Assembly: GCA_030146745.1 (NCBI GenBank) | Contig: JASLBD010000092.1 | Span: 1-8,989, forward strand | From: Allosphingosinicella sp. | GTDB lineage: Bacteria; Pseudomonadota; Alphaproteobacteria; Sphingomonadales; Sphingomonadaceae | Direction: 5' to 3' | DNA length: 8,989 nt | Part shown: positions 1 through 5,292 of the stretch, in pieces | How the letters are laid out: each line of letters opens with the position of its first letter | Numbering within the stretch: the stretch's first letter is position 1 | The notes under the pieces: generated by a model | Seen by the model: only the letters and a program-made list of their open reading frames with translations | What the model was told of the DNA's origin: nothing | Databases searched by the model: none | Made by a program: the position numbers and the translations under genes

Positions 1-310
1 CGGGGATGCCGTATTCGTCGTAGGTGTTGATCCACAGCGGCGCTGCGCCGGGGCCCGCGGTGGCGGTGATCGAGCCTTGGCGGTTGGAGTGGGGGAAGCG
101 GGGCTGGTCGCGGAATATAACGGCTCGGGCACCCCGCTTCGCCGCTACGTCCACGGCGACAAGGACGACGATCCCCTCTTCTGGTACGAAGGCGCCGGGT
201 TCGACCAGCCCCGCTTCCCCCACTCCAACCGCCAAGGCTCATCACCGCCACCGCGGGCCCCGGCGCAGCGCCGCTGTGGATCAACACCTACGACGAATAC
301 GGCATCCCCG
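1..310. repeat. Long inverted repeat inside the Rhs core (arms 1-110 and 202-310)
   Basis: Bases 1-110 are the reverse complement of 202-310. The match is complete except for one G present in the left arm and missing between bases 240 and 241 of the right arm. The arms are separated by 91 bases (111-201). The heptamer CTGGTCG at 104-110 belongs both to the inverted arm and to the forward Rhs reading frame (LVAEYN), so it is the microhomology at the junction. Read on the minus strand, the left arm encodes the same Rhs core stretch in frame. This could be a real inverted duplication made by template switching, or a fold-back or amplification chimera at a contig end. The sequence alone does not decide between them. 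Confidence 0.95.
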
Positions 311-1026
311 GTGCGAACAACCAGGGCCGGTTCCAGTACACCGGCCAGGCGTGGCTGCCCGAACTGGGCATGTATTACTACAAGGCGCGGGTCTACTCCC
401 CGACGCTGGGGCGGTTCCTGCAGACCGATCCGATCGGGTATGACGATCAGATCAATCTGTATGCGTATGTGAGCAATGATCCGGTAAATGGGATTGATCC
501 AGACGGCCAGGAAAGCCACTGGGTGTTGCGAGCTTTAGTTCCAGGCCAAGTGGCATGGGACAACGCTGTGGATGCGGCGTCAAAGGGCGACTGGGGTTCG
601 GCCGCGGTTCACGCGGCGACCATGGTTGCGGAACAGGTGATCACAGTAGCGACTCTTGGTCAGGGGGGAGTCGCAGCTCGAGGTAGCCGCGCTGCCGCAG
701 CGCCCCTTGTGAAACGAGGAGGTGAAAATGCCGCCGCCGCCGCCGGAAGGCAGGCGCATAAGAAGTTGGCGGAAAGGGTTGCCCTAAAGCCAGGTTGGAG
801 GGCAGAACCTAGGATGATGGGTGCTGATGGAAAAACCTACAAACCGGATGTTGTGACGCCGCGAGGGAGGGTTATGGAGCTGAAGCCCAATACTCCATCA
901 GGGCGAGCCTCGGGAGCTCGCCAAACACGCAATTACAGTGCTCAATTGGGAGCGCCGGCTCGGACCATCACCTATCGACCGCCTCCCCCCCCGCCGCCGC
1001 CTAAGCCTTGGTGGAAGCTATGGTGA
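104..1026 (+). CDS. Rhs/YD-repeat polymorphic toxin, C-terminal part, PD-(D/E)XK-like toxin tip; 5' partial and frameshifted
   Basis: Seen: from base 104 the frame reads LVAEYNGSG...LRRYVHG, a typical Rhs core. After base 240 the reading continues one frame over as [41 protein letters not shown], then [19 protein letters not shown], the conserved end of the Rhs repeat-associated core. One missing G between 240 and 241 accounts for the shift, and the inverted copy at 1-110 retains it. After DPDG comes a variable C-terminus of about 170 residues: an Ala-rich helical linker, then [17 protein letters not shown] (Asp at 847), MELKP (Glu at 877, Lys at 883) and a following QTRNY, which together resemble a PD-(D/E)XK nuclease core. 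The last residues are a run of eight prolines and KPWWKLW. Known: Rhs proteins form a shell around a C-terminal toxin that is delivered to competitors, often by type VI secretion. Inferred: this tip is a DNase or RNase. The start lies outside the window. The gene is either broken or carries a sequencing error at 240. Confidence 0.8.
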
Positions 1027-1580
1027 TAACAAAAATACAGTTAGCATCGAAGATAGATAATGTCCTAGAAAAGTATCAGTTTTACAGACAAGAACTGGTT
1101 TGGAACAGGGACTACATTGACTTTGTGGACGTGGTTGATTTACAAATCAATAATTCCAAAAACATGTTTACAATTAATGTTGGGGTAGCTGATAAGTTTG
1201 TCACTCATGCTTGTTGGGGCTTGAACGACACAAATATGACAGAAGAGCCATCGTGTACGGTTCGAGCACGCTTAGGTGAATTGCTATACGGAAGAGACGT
1301 GTGGTGGAGCCTTTCGAATAGCCAGGACATTGAAAAAGCTTTAAGCGGCATTCACGATGTAGCGATCCCATTTTTCCAGATTAATCATGACATCGATTAT
1401 ATGATCGAATCCCTAGAAAGTAATCCAGCGACTAGACGTTATCCGCCCGGAGTTATTTACCTTGCACTGTTACATTGCCGGAAGGGAGAGAGTGACCGTT
1501 GCAAGGAAATGTTCAAGTCTATGAAACTGACCGGTGCCTGGAGCAAAAAGGCATACGACATTCTGGATGCTTTGCACTAA
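1020..1580 (+). CDS. Probable immunity protein for the Rhs toxin (DUF4304-like)
   Basis: The ATG at 1020 overlaps the toxin stop (1024-1026) by seven bases, so the two genes are probably translationally coupled. A TTG at 1008 would add four residues but has no better ribosome site. The product is about 186 residues with no signal peptide or membrane segment, so it is cytoplasmic. Its first half has the pattern ...DFVDVVDLQ...MFTINVGV...[11 protein letters not shown]...DVWW, which resembles DUF4304-type proteins, some of which occur beside toxins. The second half looks helical. The gene is visibly richer in A and T than everything around it, which is usual for Rhs immunity genes and suggests it was acquired together with the toxin tip. 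The immunity role is inferred from position, size, overlap and composition. The family match is from memory of the motif and is only moderately sure. Confidence 0.65.
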   Translation: MVITKIQLASKIDNVLEKYQFYRQELVWNRDYIDFVDVVDLQINNSKNMFTINVGVADKFVTHACWGLNDTNMTEEPSCTVRARLGELLYGRDVWWSLSNSQDIEKALSGIHDVAIPFFQINHDIDYMIESLESNPATRRYPPGVIYLALLHCRKGESDRCKEMFKSMKLTGAWSKKAYDILDALH

Positions 1581-1791
1581 GATCTCCGGGGGCATGATGC
1601 TTAATTAGCTGAGGCGCTCGCGGCCCTGCACTGCTCGCGCGGGCCGCCAACGTGATGTAGTTGATTGCAACGGAAATCCTCGGACGAAGGATTGTCCCTG
1701 CTGTCAGCAGCCTCGAATGCTGATGCTAACTTATTTGGTAGCTTTTATGTGCTCCCCCTGATGGCCGGTTTGTTTCAGAGATTTCGATAGA
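1581..1791. other. Non-coding gap between the immunity gene and the insertion sequence
   Basis: No convincing gene is seen here. The only structure noticed is an inverted repeat, GCGGCCC at 1620-1626 and GGGCCGC at 1641-1647, which could form a hairpin about 40 bases after the immunity gene. It lacks a T-run, so it is at best a weak terminator. The stretch from 1700 to 1790 is AT-richer and ends at the TA used by the IS630-type element. Confidence 0.5.
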
Positions 1792-1879
1792 TAGAGTCGA
1801 ATCCGATCAGGCTGAATCGGGATTCCGTTTTGTTCGGGTTTCTGATTCAACATGCTGGCTGGGATGGAGGTCAGCATGG

Positions 1880-2825
1880 ATGGGCAAGCCTTATTCGGAT
1901 GATCTGCGCGATCGGGTGGTATCGGCGATGGCGGCTGGAGGGACCTGCCGCGACGTCGGCGATACGTTCAATGTGGCTCCGAGCACGGCGGGCAATTGGT
2001 ATCGCCTCTACCGGCGGACGAAGAGTTATTCGGCGCGTCCGATGGGCGGCGACCGGCGCTCGAAGCTGACCGGCGAGGCGGGCTGGATCGTCGAGCGCCT
2101 GGCGCAGGCCGGCGAGCTGACCCTGACCGAGGTTCGCGACGAGCTGGCCCAGCGCGGCGTCGACGTCAGTTACACGAGCGTCTGGCGGATGGTCAGGCGC
2201 CTCGGGCTGCGGCACAAAAAAAAGGACCCTCTTCGCCACTGAGCAGGACCGGCCGGACGTCGCTTTGGCTCGCGAGATCTGGCGTGCGGCGCAGCAGGGG
2301 CTCGACTTCGCCTCGCTGGTCTTCGTCGACGAGACCGGCACCACCACCAGCATGACCCGGACCTATGGCTGGGGGCCCAAAGGCAAGCCCGTCCTGGGCA
2401 AGGCGCCGCACGGCCACTGGATGGCCTCGACCTTCGTCGCCGGCCTCAGCCAGAACGGCATCCTGGCGCCGATGCTGATCGACACGGCCATGACCGGCGA
2501 CATCTTCCGCCAGTGGCTGACCGAGCACCTCATCCCCGAAATGGCGCCGGGCAGCATCGTCGTCATGGACAATTTGCCCGCCCACAAGGTCGCGCAGGTG
2601 CGCCAATGCCTCGAGGCGGCCGGAATGGGGCTGCTCTACCTCCCCGCCTACAGCCCCGACCTCAACCCGATCGAGCAGGTCTTCGCCAAAGTGAAGGCGC
2701 TGCTGCGACGAGCCGCGCCCCGATCCTTCGACGCCATCTGCGAAGCCCTCAAAGCCATACTCGACCGGTTCAGCCCCGCCGAATGCTCGAACTACATCCG
2801 CCACTCCGGCTACGTGCAAACGTGA
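1880..2825 (+). CDS. IS630-family DDE transposase, two frames joined at an A8 run
   Basis: The ATG at 1880 follows GGAGG at 1866-1870 with nine bases between. The first frame (1880-2242) has a helix-turn-helix DNA-binding region (YSDDLRDRVV, GTCRDVGDTFNVAPST) and a second winged-helix-like part ending RRLGLRHKKK, then runs to TGA at 2240-2242. The catalytic part lies in the frame one base on: TLFATEQDRPDVA from about 2226, FVDETG (Asp at 2328), VVMDNLPAHK (Asp at 2568) and SPDLNPIEQVF (Glu at 2673), a full DDE triad. Fusing the two requires a +1 shift or loss of one A from the run at 2216-2223. Many IS630 members are expressed through such a programmed slip, so the element may be active. A plain inactivating indel is the alternative. 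Confidence 0.85.
2216..2224 (+). other. Putative programmed slippage site (A8 run) in the transposase
   Basis: Eight consecutive A residues followed by GG lie exactly where the DNA-binding and catalytic frames of the transposase meet. RNA polymerase or ribosome slippage on such a run can yield the fused protein. Removing one A restores a single frame reading HKKRTLFATEQ. Both frames look intact on either side, which favours a programmed site over decay. Confidence 0.55.
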
Positions 2826-2852
2826 TCGAATCTGACTCTAAATCTGCGCTGT

Positions 2853-2940
2853 CTCGTCATGCCGGACTTGATCCGGCATCCACCTTCCTTTCGTGCGGTG
2901 GCGCAAGAAGGTGGATCCCGGATCAAGTCCGGGATGACGA
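2853..2940. repeat. Dispersed REP-like palindrome, copy 1
   Basis: An almost perfect inverted repeat. The left arm, starting CGTCATGCCGGACTTGATCC at 2855, mirrors the right arm ending GGATCAAGTCCGGGATGACG at 2939, with two or three mismatches and about 20 bases in the loop. The same end sequence recurs at 4118, 5053 and 8026. It forms a strong hairpin but has no T-run, so it is better seen as a REP-like intergenic repeat than as an ordinary terminator. Confidence 0.85.
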
Positions 2941-2963
2941 TTCTAACCTGATGTCCGCCGCTC

Positions 2964-3025
2964 TAGCGAGGCGCCTTTGTGCCTTTGTGCGAACCGGAAT
3001 TGCGGCCTTCGGCCGAGGCACGACG
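2964..3025 (+). repeat. Direct repeat flanking the GxxExxY gene, copy A
   Basis: Bases 2982-3025 match 3581-3624 at 40 of 44 positions, including CCTTTGTGCGAACC and AATTGCGGCCTTCGGCCG. A shared TAGCGA lies just upstream in both copies (2964 and 3555). This copy sits immediately after the 3' end of the GxxExxY gene, whose stop codon is at 3033-3035. The other copy lies upstream of that gene, so the gene is bracketed in direct orientation. Confidence 0.85.
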
Positions 3026-3032
3026 CTCGCCG

Positions 3033-3425
3033 TTACAATCCGGAGAAATAATTGTTCGCTAGTCGCCTGACGCCCTCGCGGAAGGTATCACCCCCGAAGT
3101 TCATCAGAAGGCCGAGCGACCGGCCCGAGAGTCGCAGATAGGTGAGCAGCTGCTTGGAATGGACCGGCGCCAGCCGCTCCACCGATTTGACTTCGATGAG
3201 GAGTTGCCCTTCCACCAGGAGATCGATGCGAAACCCTTCCCCGAGGATCAGCCCGTCGAACTCGATCACGATCGGCTTCTGCCGCTCGACGGCTAGGCCA
3301 GCCCGAAGCAGGCTCGCCGCCATCACCGCTTCATAGACCGACTCGAGGAGACCCGGCCCGAGGCCCTTGTGAACTCTCAGCCCGCAATCCACCGCTATTC
3401 GCGCAAGGTCCTCCACATCCCGCAT
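3033..3425 (-). CDS. GxxExxY family protein (PD-(D/E)XK-like)
   Basis: A 130-residue protein read on the minus strand from ATG at 3425, with GAGAAG about eight bases upstream as a ribosome site. The family motif is GLLESVY (residues 25-31: Gly25, Glu28, Tyr31). It is followed by RIDLLVEGQLLIEVK, with Asp68, Glu78 and Lys80 in the spacing of a PD-(D/E)XK nuclease core, and then HSKQLLTYLRL with a Gln typical of such folds. The length is normal for the family, and no signal peptide or membrane helix is seen. The biochemical role of the family is not established; a nuclease-like fold is known, and cleavage activity is inference. The gene stands alone, and direct repeats lie on both sides of it. 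This suggests it moves, or is maintained, as a small repeat-bounded cassette. Confidence 0.9.
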   Translation of the reverse strand: MRDVEDLARIAVDCGLRVHKGLGPGLLESVYEAVMAASLLRAGLAVERQKPIVIEFDGLILGEGFRIDLLVEGQLLIEVKSVERLAPVHSKQLLTYLRLSGRSLGLLMNFGGDTFREGVRRLANNYFSGL

Positions 3426-3470
3426 CGGACAGCTTCTCGGCTATGTCGGCTGGGATGCAAAATGTAGATT

Positions 3471-3594
3471 GGTTCGCACAAAGGCACGAAGGCACAAAGG
3501 GTCCGCGAAGCGGCTTGTCCCGCGGTCAATTCGAACAGGCTGCAACGTCAGCGTTAGCGAAGGCCCTTCGTGCCTTCGTGCCTTTGTGCGAACC
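3471..3594. repeat. Inverted repeat of CACAAAGGCACGAAGG type upstream of the GxxExxY gene
   Basis: Bases 3471-3500 (GGTTCGCACAAAGGCACGAA...) are the reverse complement of 3565-3594 (...CCTTTGTGCGAACC) with one mismatch in 30. The arms themselves contain short tandem units of the CCTTCGTG/CCTTTGTG kind. The right arm continues into the direct repeat shared with 2982-3025. Together the arms could form a long hairpin with a 64-base loop about 45 bases upstream of the gene start. No promoter motif was recognised in this block. Confidence 0.85.
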
Positions 3595-3632
3595 AAAATT
3601 GCGGCCTTCGGCCGCGGCACGGCGATCGACGC
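3554..3632 (+). repeat. Direct repeat flanking the GxxExxY gene, copy B
   Basis: This is the second copy of the 44-base repeat (3581-3624 against 2982-3025, four mismatches), in the same orientation and 599 bases away. Recombination between the two copies would remove the GxxExxY gene and leave one copy. It ends roughly 60 bases before the HIT-family gene. Confidence 0.82.
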
Positions 3633-3690
3633 TTGACCCGAATTGCGAGGATGGATTGCTTCGTCGGTCCGCTGCTCTCAAGGAAGGGAA

Positions 3691-4116
3691 ATGAACGAGA
3701 CGATCCTGCGGTTCGGTTATCCGGCGACGCTGATTGAAGAGTATGAGCATTGGCTGGTGCTGCTCCGGCCGGCGCAGCCCACGCTCGGCAGCCTGATCCT
3801 GGCGGCGAAAAGCGAGGCGGCGAGCTTAGCGGACCTGCCGCCGGAGGCCTTTGCCGAGCTGCAGCGGGTGGTGACGGAGATCGAAAAGGCGCTCGGCGCC
3901 GCGATCCGCCATGAGAAGATCAACTATCTGATGCTGATGATGGTGGATCCGCACGTCCACTTCCATGTCATTCCCCGCTACGAGGGCGAGCGGAGCGCCT
4001 GCGGGATGACGGTGACGGACGCTGGGTGGCCGAAGGTGCCGGCGCTGGGCGAGGCGGTGACGCTGGGGCCCGGGCAGGTCGAGGCGCTGGTCGGGTATCT
4101 CAAGAAATATTGGTAA
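3691..4116 (+). CDS. HIT family protein (histidine triad nucleotide hydrolase/transferase)
   Basis: The start is taken at ATG 3691, because AAGGAAGGG lies just upstream and the protein then begins MNETILRFGYP. An upstream in-frame ATG at 3643 lacks a ribosome site and adds 16 residues of non-family sequence. The product is 141 residues, normal for a HIT protein, cytoplasmic, with the histidine triad HVHFHVIPR at residues 88-96 (His88, His90, His92). HIT proteins hydrolyse or transfer nucleoside monophosphates using the central triad histidine; the actual substrate here cannot be read from sequence. The segment before the triad is KINYLMLMMVDP rather than the N...G...GQ.V pattern of the HinT branch, so it belongs to another HIT subgroup. 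A dispersed palindrome starts two bases after the stop. Confidence 0.9.
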   Translation: MNETILRFGYPATLIEEYEHWLVLLRPAQPTLGSLILAAKSEAASLADLPPEAFAELQRVVTEIEKALGAAIRHEKINYLMLMMVDPHVHFHVIPRYEGERSACGMTVTDAGWPKVPALGEAVTLGPGQVEALVGYLKKYW

Positions 4117-4117
4117 G

Positions 4118-4215
4118 CCGTCATTTCCGGACCTGATCCGGAATCCATGAACGCTGCCGCACGAAATCCGGCACCGCCCGTGTTCATGGATTCCGGCTTT
4201 CGCCGGAATGACGGG
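4118..4215. repeat. Dispersed REP-like palindrome, copy 2
   Basis: The left arm (CCGTCATTTCCGG...GGAATCCATGAAC, 4118-4152) and right arm (GTTCATGGATTCCGG...GGAATGACGG, 4182-4214) are inverted copies with a small offset and a few mismatches around a loop of about 30 bases. It fills the gap between two convergent genes. It begins just after the HIT gene stop and overlaps the last codons of the nucleotidyltransferase on the other strand. It could act as a bidirectional 3' hairpin for both. Confidence 0.85.
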
Positions 4216-4942
4216 CAAGCCACCGCGCCGTCAGCGCCTTCGCCGCCTCGACGTCTTCGGGGAAGTCGACCTCCTGCCACTCCTCGCCCCTGATCGAGAC
4301 GGCGCGCACGTCGGCGCCCGCCCGGGCGAGCGCGTCGACGGCGCGCAAATACCAGCGGCGGGTGCCGTCGGGCTGGCGCATCATCGCCTCGACCTGATCG
4401 GCGAACAGGCGCGGGCCTGCGCCGCGGAAAGCAAGGAGGCCGATCGACTCGGCGTTATACTGCCCCGCCTCCAGCGCCTTGCCGATGCGCAGCAGACGGT
4501 CGCCGTCCCGGAGCACCTTCATGTCGTCGGCGTCGTAGCTCTCCTTCTCGTCGACGGTGACGGCGACGGGGCCGGTCTTCGCGTCGAGCACACGGCGGAG
4601 CAGCGCCGGCGAGACCAGCGTGTCGCCGTTGAGGAGCAGAGTATCGCGGTCGAGCTCGGCGCGGGCCATCCAGACCGAGCCGAGATTGTCGGCGACATGA
4701 TAGAAGGGATTGAACAGAGTCCGCACGCCCGGGCGGGCCGCCGTCACTTCGGCGACTTTCTCCTCCGCGAAGCCGGTGACGACGACGATGTCGCCGACGC
4801 CCGCGCCCTGGAGCGCGTCGAGCTGCCATTCGAGCAGGCTCCGGCCGTTCAGGTCGATGAGGCATTTCGGCCTCTTCGCGGTCAGCGGCAGGAGGCGCGA
4901 GCCCTTGCCTGCGCTTAGGATGATGGCTTTGCCGATGGTCAT
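4184..4942 (-). CDS. LicC-like sugar/choline-phosphate nucleotidyltransferase
   Basis: Read on the minus strand from ATG 4942 (MTIGKAIILSAGKGSR), giving 252 residues. The frame is open further upstream, but the family fold begins here; no clear ribosome site is visible. Motifs in order: LSAGKGSRLLPLT (residues 9-21), the nucleotide-binding loop; RPKCLI (24-29); NPFYHVADNLGSVW (78-91), characteristic of the phosphocholine cytidylyltransferase-like branch; LNGDT (104-108), where Asp107 should bind the metal; and EVDFPED near the C-terminus with the second metal-binding Asp. Such enzymes activate a phosphorylated sugar or choline as an NDP derivative for surface polysaccharide or lipid decoration. 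The substrate cannot be decided here. Oddity: the last residues, RHSGESRNP, and the stop codon come from the right arm of the adjacent dispersed palindrome. Confidence 0.82.
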   Translation of the reverse strand: MTIGKAIILSAGKGSRLLPLTAKRPKCLIDLNGRSLLEWQLDALQGAGVGDIVVVTGFAEEKVAEVTAARPGVRTLFNPFYHVADNLGSVWMARAELDRDTLLLNGDTLVSPALLRRVLDAKTGPVAVTVDEKESYDADDMKVLRDGDRLLRIGKALEAGQYNAESIGLLAFRGAGPRLFADQVEAMMRQPDGTRRWYLRAVDALARAGADVRAVSIRGEEWQEVDFPEDVEAAKALTARWLARHSGESRNP

Positions 4943-5052
4943 CAAAAAGGCCGCATTCCCGACGCCGCGGCCCAATGCGCGGCACTCCCGAAGCGCGCTG
5001 TTAGGTTTTGACTTGGGCAAAGTTAGGGCGGGGCTCGACGCGACCGGGTTTC

Positions 5053-5122
5053 CCGCCATTACGGAGGAAGCCGGAGCCGAGGACGGCCGAAGGTCGATCC
5101 CGGATCAAGTCCGGCACGACGG
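5053..5122. repeat. Dispersed REP-like palindrome, copy 3 (degenerate, hybrid arms)
   Basis: The left arm (GCCATTACGGAGGAAGCCGG from 5055) resembles the CGTCATTCCGGCGAAAGCCGG form seen near 4200 and 8026. The right arm (GATCCCGGATCAAGTCCGG up to CACGACGG) resembles the GGACTTGATCC form at 2853. The two arms therefore come from different subtypes and pair less well than the other copies. It is the only copy not placed directly at a gene end. Confidence 0.65.
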
Positions 5123-5148
5123 GTTCGCGCAGAATCGCACCGAACCGA

Positions 5149-5180
5149 TTTTGCCAATTTTGCCAATTGGATGGCATAAA
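5149..5180 (+). promoter_or_regulatory. Possible serralysin promoter with a 9-base tandem repeat
   Basis: TTTTGCCAA occurs twice back to back (5149-5157 and 5158-5166), followed by TTGGATGGCATAAAA. TTGCCA at 5151-5156 with GCATAA at 5174-5179 gives 17-base spacing, acceptable for a sigma-70-like promoter. The repeated TTGCCAA and the inverted TGGCA also look like a possible regulator site. A TTGACA at 5193-5198 is an alternative -35, but no good -10 follows it. All of this is by eye. Confidence 0.35.
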
Positions 5181-5292
5181 ACGGGAATAGGTTTGACAGC
5201 GCCCGCCTTTCCGGGGAGCGTTCGCGCATGCACCGCCTTGACCGAGCGAGTCGGCCGGCGGCGCGCTTCACAATCTTGGAGGGGATTACATA

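Larger units (their letters stand above)
1792..2840 (+). mobile_element. IS630-family insertion sequence, complete, with TA flanks
   Basis: Terminal inverted repeats are visible. The left end, TAGAGTCGAATCCGATCA from 1792, matches the reverse complement of the right end, TAGAGTCAGATTCGATCA ending at 2840, at 15 of 18 positions (16 of the first 20). Both ends carry TA (1792-1793 and 2839-2840), the target that IS630/Tc1-mariner elements duplicate. Between the TAs the element is about 1045 bp, a normal size for the family, and it contains one transposase reading split by a frameshift. The right end lies 14 bases from a dispersed palindrome that begins near 2854, so the element landed in already repeat-rich DNA. 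The clean ends suggest a fairly recent insertion. Confidence 0.88.
4943..5292. other. Divergent intergenic region upstream of the nucleotidyltransferase and the serralysin
   Basis: A gap of about 350 bases between two divergently transcribed genes, so promoters for both should lie here. It holds a degenerate copy of the dispersed palindrome (5053-5122) and a tandem 9-base repeat (5149-5166). No separate gene is supported. Confidence 0.6.

Noticed and set aside
24..443. Other open frames through the first 500 bases
   Set aside because: The Rhs motifs are read in the two frames described (104-240 and 241-1026). The remaining frames give Arg/Pro/Ser-rich shadows.
1620..1647. Hairpin after the immunity gene as an intrinsic terminator
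   Set aside because: The seven-base stem has a 14-base gap between arms and no T-run, so it was noted only in the gap description.
1996..2355. Third open frame through the transposase, as a possible extra IS protein
   Set aside because: It is a -1 shadow rich in Arg, Pro and Ser. The DDE residues are in the +1 frame, which shows which fusion is meaningful.
3443..3694. Small plus-strand open frame over the CACAAAGG repeats
   Set aside because: It consists largely of repeat DNA, lacks a ribosome site, and runs into the start of the HIT gene.
4208..4918. Plus-strand open frame opposite the LicC-like gene
   Set aside because: It is antisense to a gene with a complete motif set, has an Ala/Arg/Gly/Val-rich composition, and shows no family resemblance.
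2853..5122. Repeated palindromes as a CRISPR array
   Set aside because: Copies are kilobases apart, differ in centre and arm type, and have no regular spacers or cas genes.
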